Positions 1 through 8,547 of a DNA stretch of 64,000 nucleotides are shown one piece after another; position 1 is the first letter of the stretch, and each line of letters starts with the position of its first letter. The notes under the pieces were generated by a model that saw nothing but the letters and a program-made list of their open reading frames with translations, ran no database searches and was not told where the DNA came from. The DNA is from Deltaproteobacteria bacterium (GTDB lineage Bacteria > Desulfobacterota > DSM-4660 > Desulfatiglandales > HGW-15), in the NCBI GenBank assembly GCA_020060215.1, contig JAGVAP010000079.1, positions 1 to 64,000 of the forward strand. Direction: 5' to 3'. A program made the position numbers and the translations under genes.

Positions 1-507
1 CGCTTGAGGCTCGGAAGATCACTTCTTCATCCAGCGCCAGGTCATCGCAGGTCTCTCCAGGAGGGGAAAAACCGGTTATCATCCCCCTGTAGTTTCCCTT
101 TGGGAGGCGCTCTTTGACAAGCAAATGCACTTTCCGGCCGTGGTACTGTACACTTACCCGCATTCCCTCTCTGAATGAGTTATTAAGGCCAATGAAGTTC
201 TCAGGATCTACTACCTCGGTGATCCCCTTGGCCTCTTCAAAGTCGGGATGCCTTATATCCAGCGAAGGATTCCAGTTGTGGGCCGCAGCCATCAACCCGC
301 TGACCAAGTAAATCCGGGCAAATCCGTGTACTCTGCATATGCGAGTCTGGCGGTAAACGTCATAGCCGGGGATCCTGTCCCATTTGATTGGCATTTCGTA
401 GATCCGGAGATGAAGGCTCCCGGCACCCACAGCTTCCCAGAGACATCGTGGTAATCGCCGTTTTTCTTCCAATCGGAAACCACTTGCGTTAAGAGTTCAT
501 CCATCAC
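1..507 (-). CDS. Unknown protein, 3' end outside window, with a probable frameshift near 419-421
   Basis: I do not recognise this protein. The minus strand opens at a GTG/ATG pair (507/504) and reads MMDELLTQVV...GKLWVPG. From about position 420 leftwards the convincing protein continues in another frame: GSLHLRIYEMPIKWDRIPGY, then a hydrophobic stretch containing ARIYLVSGLMAAAHNWNP, then a charged C-terminal part that runs off the window at base 1. Adding one G to the CCC/GGG run at 419-421 joins both parts into one continuous protein of at least 168 residues. If no frameshift exists, the second frame could start at an ATG at 394. It lies 27 bp downstream of the SH3-domain gene in the same direction, so it probably belongs to the same operon. 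Confidence 0.5.
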
Positions 508-534
508 AAACCTGGGAGAAATAGGTCCTGTGTT

Positions 535-984
535 CTATTGTGTCGGTTTCAAGTAGCCTTCCTGCACCCAGCACTCTTTTCCGTCGGACAGCCTGATTTT
601 GTAGAAACCACCCGCTTTTTCGAGGGCTGTTACCTTCTGACCCCCACCAATGAACCCGATTCTATCCGCGCGGTCTTTGGTAGGCGAGTTGAAGCCCTCG
701 GCCGTTCCTGCAATATGCATCTGAATGGGATACGAAATCTGAGGTGCAGAAGGCTTTGGCTTGGGATCTTCAGCACCTATGAAGACTGCGATCACCGTGC
801 CTACGACCACGACTCCGATGGTGAGCAGAACCTTGGAAAAGCTTTCGTTCAGAAGGCGGAGAAATACTCCTTCTTGGGGCTTCTCCCTGACGCTCGCCGT
901 CACAATTGACCGGCCGCAGTTCGGGCAAGCCGGGGCCTGGTCGGAAACCAGTTGGCTGCAGTCAGGACAATTTATAAGAGCCAT
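535..984 (-). CDS. Zinc-ribbon, single-membrane-span, SH3-like domain protein
   Basis: This 149-aa protein begins with a zinc ribbon (CPDC near residue 6 and CPNC near residue 21), followed by a charged linker. One transmembrane segment follows (around residues 49-70, VLLTIGVVVVGTVIAVFIGA). The C-terminal part, GGGQKVTALEKAGGFYKIRLSDGKECWVQEGYL, has the look of a bacterial SH3 domain (a beta-barrel often found on surface proteins). The start at 984 is chosen because an AGAAGGTGGG ribosome site lies just upstream; an in-frame start at 1005 is less likely. It sits in a leftward gene run behind the helicase/methyltransferase genes. The specific role is unknown. Confidence 0.75.
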   Translation of the reverse strand: MALINCPDCSQLVSDQAPACPNCGRSIVTASVREKPQEGVFLRLLNESFSKVLLTIGVVVVGTVIAVFIGAEDPKPKPSAPQISYPIQMHIAGTAEGFNSPTKDRADRIGFIGGGQKVTALEKAGGFYKIRLSDGKECWVQEGYLKPTQ

Positions 985-1010
985 AAGAGCCCACCTTCTA
1001 TGCAATAGTG

Positions 1011-1130
1011 CTAGGCACCGCAGGTGAAGTTCTTGACTGCTGCCATGAGGAGCAGGGCCACGGAACCGAGTAGAACCAGGGCGCGCCTGAGGGCCAGATT
1101 GCCCAGGTCTTCCATCATGAGATCAATCAT
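1011..1130 (-). CDS. Small single-span membrane peptide (39 aa)
   Basis: The minus strand reads MIDLMMEDLGNLALRRALVL and continues with a hydrophobic stretch to NFTCGA and a TAG stop. One membrane span covers roughly residues 15-32. Its ATG overlaps the end of the upstream 61-aa gene (AAAGATGATTGATC), a translational-coupling arrangement that supports it as a real gene despite its size. It carries a positively charged RR just before the span. It resembles no family I can name. The position between two genes of one leftward run suggests co-expression with them. Confidence 0.5.
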   Translation of the reverse strand: MIDLMMEDLGNLALRRALVLLGSVALLLMAAVKNFTCGA

Positions 1131-1308
1131 CTTTGACCTCCGTGAGCTTGGTGGATTCCATGCGGTCGAGTTCGGCTTGGGCGGCCTGGTCGCCTTCGAG
1201 GGCCTCCTGCTTCAGCCTTCTTGCCCGCAGCCAGTCGACGTCCATTTCGTTGGTCAAGTCGATAATCAGTGCAGGTTCGTCATTCTTTCGTGGTGGTTTC
1301 TTCGGCAT
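1123..1308 (-). CDS. 61-aa acidic protein, paralogue of the prophage protein at 20890-21063
   Basis: The protein is predicted helical and charged: MPKKPPRKNDEPALIIDLTN followed by EMDVDWLRARRLKQEALEG and a tail ending in AELDRMESTKLTEVKDD. It aligns over about 50 residues with the 57-aa product of 20890-21063: both have DEP-x-L, a (T)-(D/N)-EM-x(2)-DWL core, RRLK, an AAQxELDRME block and a T-(K/R)-L-x-EV ending. No enzymatic motif is visible. An upstream in-frame ATG at 1380 is rejected because homology begins near 1308 and the longer form would overlap the methyltransferase stop. The paralogy is the best sign that this leftward gene run is phage-related. Confidence 0.7.
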   Translation of the reverse strand: MPKKPPRKNDEPALIIDLTNEMDVDWLRARRLKQEALEGDQAAQAELDRMESTKLTEVKDD

Positions 1309-1358
1309 GAGATGCCCGCTTACCTGGAAAGCTAAAGACTTTAGAGCGTCCGTCCCAA

Positions 1359-2504
1359 TCAACAGTTTCGCACTGTCCATACATCGTATTCCACCATCGG
1401 TTTGCTCTTGAAACGGAGGAATGCATCGGCTTGACGTTTACCTTCCGATGCAGAGCCGGCTTTTCGGATCGTCGTAATGCGCCAACCAGTCTTATGTAGG
1501 CTAATTTTGACTAGATCGACGGGGTTAACGTTCCTATCTGTAATGGCGCCGAAGCGGATCACCATTTTGGCGTTGTCGTCACACACGCTTGCTGCGTTGC
1601 GCCAGACCTGTCGCAAGTCCGCAGAAAAAGCCTCTGCGCTCGAGTGGACTACCTGGCCTTGGTTCGTATAGTTCACAACATCAGGTCCGCCTACGAACCA
1701 ATTGCGCAACCATTGGTCCGGGATGTAGGTGCGCATGCCATAATACGGTGGCGACGTGACAACCCATTTGAAGCGGACTTTTGGAGGTGGTTTGAGTGCC
1801 CCCACCTTGCGACTGTCAGAAAGTCTCACGGCTCCAGTCGTGACGGGCAATTCTTTATAGTAGCGTTTGGCTCGCCGTTCGATCACATCAAGAACGTTCA
1901 TCTCTTCAGGAGCAAGCCCTCGGTCCTGCCAGAAACGGGTCGCGTAGGCAGGCTTTGGCGCATAGGTACGTGGACACTGATTGGAAAAATAACTAGGAAA
2001 TTCTTTTTGCTTGGGGCCATGCAGCGCGCCAAGCATAATGCCACGCAATGCGATTCGGGTTGGTGTCGAACAATCATCCAAAAAGGCTGATCGAAAACGG
2101 CACAACGCAGTTAGCACATCGGGGTGGTAGGCCCATCTCCAAAACTCCCCCTCGGGAACTTGAACGTTAATCTTGCTCTCTAGTATTTCGTGGGCTTCAA
2201 AAACGATTTTATCTGCAGTGGTAGTCACGAGTTTGGCGGCCGTGATCGCTACTGCGACAGGACTGGCGTCCACGCCCAAGGATTTGAGACCAAGCAGTCG
2301 GGCGGCAAAGTTCGTGGTGCCACGGCCGCAGAAGGGATCAAGCACCCAGCTGCCAGGATCGGCTCTCCGTGTAAGAATTCTAAGCGGGAACTCCAAAGGG
2401 AACATTGTGAAGTACGGACAAATGGCATTAAGGGCGCTTTTCTCGCTAATCGCTTCTCTCTTTGATTCGCTTTGTTCATCCATCAGGTAGCGACCGTGCT
2501 CCAT
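1359..2504 (-). CDS. DNA methyltransferase, TSPPY-type (N4-cytosine or N6-adenine)
   Basis: This 381-aa enzyme carries the two diagnostic motifs of amino-methyltransferases: the SAM-binding loop VLDPFCGRGTT near residue 55 and the catalytic TSPPYYGMRTY near residue 250. The order SAM motif then catalytic motif, and the TSPP form, favour exocyclic N4-cytosine or N6-adenine methylation of DNA. The region between the motifs (about 170 aa) would hold target recognition. The ATG at 2504 lies two bases past the helicase stop (2507), so the two genes are tightly coupled. No separate restriction endonuclease is visible; the nuclease domain of the upstream helicase protein could be the cutting partner, which is inference. 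GC content is clearly lower than in the prophage structural genes. Confidence 0.85.
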   Translation of the reverse strand: MEHGRYLMDEQSESKREAISEKSALNAICPYFTMFPLEFPLRILTRRADPGSWVLDPFCGRGTTNFAARLLGLKSLGVDASPVAVAITAAKLVTTTADKIVFEAHEILESKINVQVPEGEFWRWAYHPDVLTALCRFRSAFLDDCSTPTRIALRGIMLGALHGPKQKEFPSYFSNQCPRTYAPKPAYATRFWQDRGLAPEEMNVLDVIERRAKRYYKELPVTTGAVRLSDSRKVGALKPPPKVRFKWVVTSPPYYGMRTYIPDQWLRNWFVGGPDVVNYTNQGQVVHSSAEAFSADLRQVWRNAASVCDDNAKMVIRFGAITDRNVNPVDLVKISLHKTGWRITTIRKAGSASEGKRQADAFLRFKSKPMVEYDVWTVRNC

Positions 2505-2506
2505 GA

Positions 2507-5500
2507 CTAGTGCCAACGAAGAACCACGCCACGTGCCGTTTCGCCAGCTACGGGCACATCGATTGATGTCGTCTGGCGGCAGAAATCAGAGACGTAGGAT
2601 TTGACGGCTCTTGACGTCAGAAGAGTTTGGCGATCTGAAGGAAGATGGTAGGCCAGATCGTCGGAAATAATTAGTATGCACTTGGCGCGGGCGCGGGAGA
2701 TAGCAACATTCGTGCGTTCAAGCTGGAGAAGGAACTCCTCTTCATCCGCAATCAAATCCGGATCACCAACCCCAAATGAAATGATAATGGTATCGCGCTG
2801 ACCTCCCTGGAAGCGTTCTACAGTGTCAACGGCAGCATCAATTCTCTCTGGCGGATGCGTGGGGAAGACCTGCCGTAGGCGCTGTATAATGAGTGCACGC
2901 TGAGCGCGATGCGGCGTGACTATGCCCAAACCCTGATCCCAGAAAGTGTACGGCGTGTGCAAGGCATGGCTTGCGACCTTTGGGTTGTCGTCTGTGTCAA
3001 GTTCATTGACTAAGCACTGAGAGTAAGTGAGAAAAATCTGTTGCACTAGGCTGCAGACCAACTCGGCCTCGAAATCATTGGCTTGACCGGCCCGTCCGTC
3101 CGGATAGGTAATAGCAGCTAGACGACGATCTGGATCTGCCACGGCGAGGAGTCCTGGAAACCACTGTATACTGTCGTTCCATTGAGTTGGTTTGGCATCC
3201 GCCGCATTGAGTTGATGGGCACGAAGATGGGGCGAATGAGCACTGAGGCCAGGAGGGTAACCGATTCGCTTCCCAAAATCGACGAATGGTTGCGCTGCGC
3301 GGTAATTGATCAGTAAAGGTTTGGACGTGCAGCGATGCCTACGAATGAGGTAAGTCTGGACACTGCCGACAAGCCATTCAGCGTCTCGCGGGGGCTGAGT
3401 TGAGACAATAGGGGGCATCTGCAAATGGTCCCCGAAGAAGGAGACTTCAGCAGGGTCTGCCAACAAACAAAGGGGAAACAGCGCCTTACCGATGTCGAGT
3501 TGGGAGCTTTCATCAATTACTGCGAAGTCGAAAATTGGCCATTGTGCCGTTCCGTGCGCCTGATTGGCTATACGGTAGCATTGATGAGCCACTGTCCCAA
3601 CCAGAACAATGCCATTCGGCGAATTAAGTTGCTGAGCGAGGACCTTAAATCCTGCGTCATTGGCGTTTGCATTGGCGTCGGTGACTTTGATCGTGTTTCC
3701 CGGAAGCGGAGCGTGGGTTTGATGACTTGCCGAATATAGACGGAAACACGTGAGGTTATGCACGTTGAGGGAGGTAAGTAGGGAGAGCGCATCATTGAAC
3801 AGTTTTTCCCATGCATTGTAAGTAGGGCCAGTGATGAGCAAACGCAGGTTCTGCCCGCTGGCTCGGGCCACTAGGATTCGTGCCACTACGAGTGCAGCAG
3901 CCGTTGTCGTTTTCCCTGTTCCCGGAGGGCCCCAAACGATCGACAGGCGTCGGTTGAGGCAGTGCTCTATAGCGGATCTCTGGGATAGATTGCACGGCCA
4001 CTGAGCATTAGTTATGTCGGTGATTGCCTCTTTGACCGATTCATCGGGTGCATTTGTGGGCTCCACGGAAAGAGCGGCTGCGTCCCAAAGAACTCGTGCA
4101 GCAGGAGTTTCCGGGTCATTGCCGGGAGGATTCACACCCGGAGCATGACCGAGCGCCTGGTAGGTTGCTGGTGGGGCAATGGCAATCGACGGACGCCCGA
4201 TAGATATGAGACATCGTTTGATGCGTTCAGAAATCGACGGGCTGGTTCCAGATACGAGGCTGGCGGATGTGTTCAAATCTACTAATCCACTTACCGCTAG
4301 ACGTTTGCGTATTGCCGAGTTATTGCCGTAATCGGTCAGTCTGACCCTTGCGCTGAGATTGGTGCGGTCATACTCCAATAGTGACGCCTGGTAGATGTCC
4401 GCCATCTTTCGATTGCGTTCTCCAAACGAGAACTGATTATAAATGTTTTGAGGGGCAATATCGCGGAATCGAAGCTCAAGAAATCCCGGAATACGTTCAT
4501 CCTGAAGCGCGAGAAAAATTTCGGCATCGCGGAACTTGCAGTCTTTTGATGAGGGCCGCACCCGGTAGACCAGATCGTTATTGTTCTGCGTTATCAGCTC
4601 TGAAAAACGAAGAATGTTGTAGCTGGCGTCCAACTGCTCAGGCTCTTCCGACCACATTCTCCGGAGTTCAATTCTTTCACAGGCTTCCTCTAGGCGCGCC
4701 CAACCGTACCACAACCTAGCATCTTCGCTCATATTTTGGAAATTAAATGGAATGCCAATGTCCAGTGGCTGTGCGGCAAACTTCAGCCGACCGCCCATAT
4801 CCACACGGAATTTCCAAACAATGTTGCGGAGCGCTGCAACTTGGTATTTGACCGTTTCGCTATAAGCCGCAATACATTGAGACCGCGTCTTCTGAACGTT
4901 GCCGATGCGAATGAGGGGTTCGCCCGACCAAACCTCATAAATCCGTTCTCGTGGAATCATGTCGGAGTACGGATCCCGGTAGAACGAGTTGGGGATACGC
5001 GGCGGATATTGAGGGTTATGGTAGACCTCGGCGACATTGAACATTGTGAGGCAATGCGATATCGGCAGACGGAGGTCGCGTTGGACCACGGTCTTCAAGA
5101 AGGTGATGGGGTTCGCAATTGTGATCTCGTCGTCCTGTAGCGTCTGTTCTGGCGGGAATAGCCAAACCATCCCACGGAGAATTGGGTCGTTTGGTGGCAT
5201 GACGATTTCGTGAAGATGACGACCTATGGCCTTCGTGAGTTCTTCAAACTGCCGGCGATCCCAGAAATAGAGTTGAGTCCGAGTCTTCGCTGCTTCAGGC
5301 CCGCCTTTCTGTGGATCCGTGTCGTATGCAAAGGAAAAAACTTCGGCGAGGCGGGACAGAAAAGAGACGACAATGCTGCGCTCTTCGGCCAAAGTGGCTG
5401 ACAAAAGTGCCTGAGCTTCAGCCGGCCAAGTTCGCTGGACCTGAGATTGTTGCCTATATGGGACCCTCTGCCGGAATCGAGCCTCGGAGCCAAGGGCAGT

Positions 5501-6757
5501 AAGAAGGCCCGTGCCGGAATCAAAGTTGACCGTGATGAAGATTTCAAGATCAGCCCACTTGGGGAAGTCAATGGTGGTTGTGTTTGGGGCGATACTTACG
5601 CCACCCGCCAGAAGAGCAGTTGCCCGGTGCGGAAGGTGGTTACGATCCGCTTTAAGAGCATTATGCATATCAAAAGCTGGCGCGGCGGCAGGCAACGCTG
5701 CGACCGCCGGGATGTCCGAGTGACCTGATTCTATGAGCATTCTGCGACCGCCGCGGGTAATCGTGGCAATGCGGCTGAGGTGCTGAGAGTCTTCTGCACA
5801 AGTGACGCAGTAACGGTCTCGGTGGGCATCGAGTATCATACGATCATCGGCAGAAAGCCAGCTGCGATATCCTAAGAAATCACAACTGGAACAGCGGGAA
5901 TCGACGTGCCAGTCAAGCTTAGCCCAGTCAGACACTCTAAGCACACGCAGGAAGTCTTCCTTAAAGAAGTGGTCAATTGTCTGGAAGAAGATCGGGAAGT
6001 CAACGGGTTCTATGTCATTCGCAAAGGACTGTGTTTTCTCGGAAGTTGTAGCTCCAGGTTTGGCAGTAATCAGCTCGGTGAGACTTGAAACCTCTTTCGC
6101 TCTCGTCCATAGGCCTATCCGCGACGTAACCAGGTAGTTTACATGCATGTTTGTCAAGCGCAGCCAATTGGAAAGGAGCACAGCGTATAGTGTGACTTCC
6201 GAACTGTAGCTGGAATTGGCCTCACCGGCATGCTTTATGTCGCAGATGAGCAACGCTTTTCTCTGGTCGCCCTGCTGGACGGCCTGGGTATCGCCGTTCG
6301 GCAGAACCTCGACTTCATCATCGTGTCGCGTTTGAACCCAGATGATATCTGGCCGGTATGCGGTGAATGGAGGGATTTGCTGGATAGCTGCAGGAGTAAG
6401 CCCGATGTTCAGCAGAAAGTCATCCTTAAGCCTAGAGTGCTCAAAATCGGGTTGCAGGATGAACGTTGGGCTGGCGAGATCATGTTTAAGTATTTCTTGG
6501 AGATTGGTGCCGTCGAATTTGCCGCCCTGTTTATTGGCCCGAACGTTAGCCCCAAATGCGTTTTCAAGGTCTGTCATCTTGGCGTGTTCCCATTCAATAC
6601 CAGCGTCGCGAAGAATCCGTACGGCAGGCCTCGCAGTAAGGGGAACCGGCAGGTTCAATTCGAGAAGTTCAGAAGGTTTATATAGGGATAGCTTAAGTTG
6701 CTTGTCGCACCGGGTGCGCAGGAATTGTGAAAGGACGTTCTTTCCAAAACGAGGCAT
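2507..6757 (-). CDS. Cas4/RecB-like nuclease fused to SF1 (Upf1/Dna2-like) helicase
   Basis: This 1416-aa protein has two parts. The N-terminal 330 residues resemble a RecB/Cas4 nuclease: RPD with D137, DIK with D173 and K175, a following Tyr (Y191), plus a cysteine set C17, C289/C292 and C317/C320 that could hold an iron-sulfur cluster as in Cas4/AddB. The C-terminal half is an SF1 helicase: Walker A GPPGTGKTTT near residue 945, VIDESSQ near 1080, GDHLQMPP, TPHRAQRA, ERFQGGQRD and TNVAISRARAK. The middle is unassigned. The start has an AAGGGTG ribosome site. It lies 62 bp after the prophage repressor stop, in the same direction, and immediately before the methyltransferase. I infer a DNA-defence role; it does not match the gene content of DISARM or BREX. 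Confidence 0.85.
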   Translation of the reverse strand: MPRFGKNVLSQFLRTRCDKQLKLSLYKPSELLELNLPVPLTARPAVRILRDAGIEWEHAKMTDLENAFGANVRANKQGGKFDGTNLQEILKHDLASPTFILQPDFEHSRLKDDFLLNIGLTPAAIQQIPPFTAYRPDIIWVQTRHDDEVEVLPNGDTQAVQQGDQRKALLICDIKHAGEANSSYSSEVTLYAVLLSNWLRLTNMHVNYLVTSRIGLWTRAKEVSSLTELITAKPGATTSEKTQSFANDIEPVDFPIFFQTIDHFFKEDFLRVLRVSDWAKLDWHVDSRCSSCDFLGYRSWLSADDRMILDAHRDRYCVTCAEDSQHLSRIATITRGGRRMLIESGHSDIPAVAALPAAAPAFDMHNALKADRNHLPHRATALLAGGVSIAPNTTTIDFPKWADLEIFITVNFDSGTGLLTALGSEARFRQRVPYRQQSQVQRTWPAEAQALLSATLAEERSIVVSFLSRLAEVFSFAYDTDPQKGGPEAAKTRTQLYFWDRRQFEELTKAIGRHLHEIVMPPNDPILRGMVWLFPPEQTLQDDEITIANPITFLKTVVQRDLRLPISHCLTMFNVAEVYHNPQYPPRIPNSFYRDPYSDMIPRERIYEVWSGEPLIRIGNVQKTRSQCIAAYSETVKYQVAALRNIVWKFRVDMGGRLKFAAQPLDIGIPFNFQNMSEDARLWYGWARLEEACERIELRRMWSEEPEQLDASYNILRFSELITQNNNDLVYRVRPSSKDCKFRDAEIFLALQDERIPGFLELRFRDIAPQNIYNQFSFGERNRKMADIYQASLLEYDRTNLSARVRLTDYGNNSAIRKRLAVSGLVDLNTSASLVSGTSPSISERIKRCLISIGRPSIAIAPPATYQALGHAPGVNPPGNDPETPAARVLWDAAALSVEPTNAPDESVKEAITDITNAQWPCNLSQRSAIEHCLNRRLSIVWGPPGTGKTTTAAALVVARILVARASGQNLRLLITGPTYNAWEKLFNDALSLLTSLNVHNLTCFRLYSASHQTHAPLPGNTIKVTDANANANDAGFKVLAQQLNSPNGIVLVGTVAHQCYRIANQAHGTAQWPIFDFAVIDESSQLDIGKALFPLCLLADPAEVSFFGDHLQMPPIVSTQPPRDAEWLVGSVQTYLIRRHRCTSKPLLINYRAAQPFVDFGKRIGYPPGLSAHSPHLRAHQLNAADAKPTQWNDSIQWFPGLLAVADPDRRLAAITYPDGRAGQANDFEAELVCSLVQQIFLTYSQCLVNELDTDDNPKVASHALHTPYTFWDQGLGIVTPHRAQRALIIQRLRQVFPTHPPERIDAAVDTVERFQGGQRDTIIISFGVGDPDLIADEEEFLLQLERTNVAISRARAKCILIISDDLAYHLPSDRQTLLTSRAVKSYVSDFCRQTTSIDVPVAGETARGVVLRWH

Positions 6758-6819
6758 ATCAAATCACCCTTCCAGATCTAACCCTGAGTTGCTCGTCATG
6801 ACCAAATGCAATATTCCTG

Positions 6820-7300
6820 TTATTCCCTCGGCACTAGTTCCCTCGCGAACCAGATGATTTGGCCGATGATGCGGATGTCGCGGGCTTCGGCCTCGTAGGG
6901 GGGGAACTCGGTCCGGTTTTCGGAGATGATCCGGACGCGGCCGCCCACGAGGTTCTCCAGCCGCTTGATCATGATCGTGTCGGCCTGGCTTAGCGCGTAA
7001 ATCTGGCCGTCGAAGATCCGGGTCCTGCCGGTATCCAGCATGACCACATCGCCGTCCATGATCGTCGGCTGCATGCTCGTGCCCCGGATCGGCATCAGGA
7101 CCACGCGCTTGACGCTTGTGGCTATCCGTCGCAGCCATTCCTTCCGGAAGGCGTAGTATTCCTTGAATTTTTCGGAGAGGACGAAGGCGCCGCCCCCCCC
7201 TGAAAGGTGTGCCTCCGCCATTGGGATGAAGTCGAAATAGCTGGGATCGAACTCGCCAGCCTGAGGGATTACTATGGTCGGGCCTTCCGGGACGGGTTCC
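6820..7300 (-). pseudogene. Phage CI/LexA-like repressor, C-terminal (S24 peptidase-like) part only
   Basis: The minus frame ending at TAA 6820 encodes MAEAHLSGGGGAFVLSEKF, an aromatic/basic FRKEWLRR segment, then RGTSMQPTIMDGDVVMLDTG and IYALSQADTIMIKRL. This is the S24 domain of prophage repressors: Ser in GTSMQPT and Lys in MIKRL are the usual catalytic pair. The N-terminal helix-turn-helix is missing: upstream of about 7250-7320 the frame stays open only because it is antisense to the transposase gene. The right boundary is therefore approximate. Without a DNA-binding domain this product should not repress. Either a deletion fused repressor and transposase or the assembly collapsed here. 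The defence-like genes lie directly downstream. Confidence 0.75.
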
Positions 7301-8547
7301 TCTCCGGGCTGGGCAAGCGGCTCAAGATCTTCCGCATGGGCCTTCGGGTCTTCGGGGCGTTCGGGAGCATCTACACGGACTGGGGCAAACCCGAGACCGG
7401 CCAGTACATGATGGGCGTCATGAAGGACATGCGGAACCTGGGGCTCTTTGTCGAACGGGAGATGGACGTGCCCCTCGACATTGACCCCGATGCCGACGCC
7501 GAGGACGTCAACCCCTGCGCGGTCATGCCGGGCACGCACAAGAAAGCGATCGTGCGGAACGCCAAGGCGAAGATGATCGAGGGCACCTTCAACAACCTGG
7601 AGCGGATCCTCCGGGACGTCTTCATGGTGCCCGGATACGTGAAGAGGCTCGGGGCGGGCCAGGAAGAAAACGAGATCGACGAAAAGGAAAAGGAGCGGCT
7701 CGCCCAGAGGGGCAGGCTCCTCACCTTCTGGGAGTTCACCGAGAAGGTACTGAAGGCGATGGACTACTACAACCGGGAAAAACCGCACAGGGGCGTGCTG
7801 AAGGAGTGGGCCTGGAGACCGAAGCCCAAGAGCGCGACCCCGTTCGACTGCCTGAAGGCATGCAACCTTCAGGGGTGGAAACCGGTTTATCTCTCTCCCG
7901 AGGCGGTCGACCTGATCTTCCTCCCGCGCGCCCAGCGCATTGTGGACCGGGGCCGGGTCACATTCGACAACGACATCTACGAGCACCAGGCCCTGGTCGA
8001 GGTCGAGGGAAAGGTGGAGCTGCGCTATGACCCGATGGAGCCGAACTGGGTCCTGGTCTTCAAGGACGGCCGGTTCCTGTGCCAGGCGCAGCCGGTGGAG
8101 TACTCCAGCATGAAGGACCGGACCCTGGCCCAGCGCAAGATCGAGGAGAAGCGGAGGATGCGCAAGGGCTTCATCCTGGAATACAGGCGGCTCACCTCGG
8201 CCATTCCCGACTTCAGGGAGTACTCGGAGACCCCGGCCATAGAGAAGGCCGCGGCCCTCGTCACCAGAGAGCAGAAGGCGCAGGTCAAAGAACTGAAGGA
8301 CCGGTTCAGGGAACGCACGCCCGAGGAGCTGGCGGCCGAGGTCAAGAAGATCGAGGAGTACAAGCCGAAACCGCAGAGGCCCATCTTCCGGAACGAGGTG
8401 GACCGGTACCAGTGGTGCCTTGAGCAGCATGAACTCGGTGATGCGGATTCCGCCTTCCTGGCCGAATTCGAGGCCCGGATGGATGCGGACACAAAGGCAT
8501 ACTGGCAGATCTACAAAGAGGCGCAAGGCGAAAGGAGAACCGCATGA
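7207..8547 (+). pseudogene. Mu-type transposase (MuA-like), N-terminal part missing
   Basis: From about 7300 rightwards the frame encodes the later part of a Mu-family DDE transposase. IYTDWGKPE carries the second catalytic Asp (residue 58 of the open frame), KMIEGTFNNLERIL carries the catalytic Glu (residue 125), and a C-terminal beta-barrel and helical tail follow (YLSPEAVDLIFLPRAQR, DNDIYEHQALVEV). The first catalytic Asp and the N-terminal end-binding domains are absent; MuA-type proteins are usually over 600 aa, this open frame is 446. The first roughly 30 codons overlap the repressor remnant on the other strand and are probably not transposase. It overlaps the MuB-like gene by 4 bp. As it stands the protein could not transpose. 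Confidence 0.8.

Noticed and set aside
1..1000. Partial copy of the tRNA-Pro 3' end as a left attachment site
   Set aside because: I compared the tRNA 3' sequence with this part by eye and found no match of useful length.
1024..1335. Plus-strand open frames over the small left-side genes
   Set aside because: They are antisense to the 39-aa and 61-aa genes; the latter has a paralogue that fixes the coding strand.
5735..5746. ATTCTGCGACCG as a further copy of the end motif
   Set aside because: It lies in the helicase coding sequence and mismatches the last bases of the motif; probably chance.
1359..6757. Assignment as a DISARM or BREX system
   Set aside because: No DUF1998, PLD, BrxC/PglX/PglZ or Lon-like gene is present in the window.
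6764..7138. Minus-strand open frame overlapping the repressor
   Set aside because: Translation is low-complexity Arg/His/Asp/Pro; the S24 domain is in the neighbouring frame.
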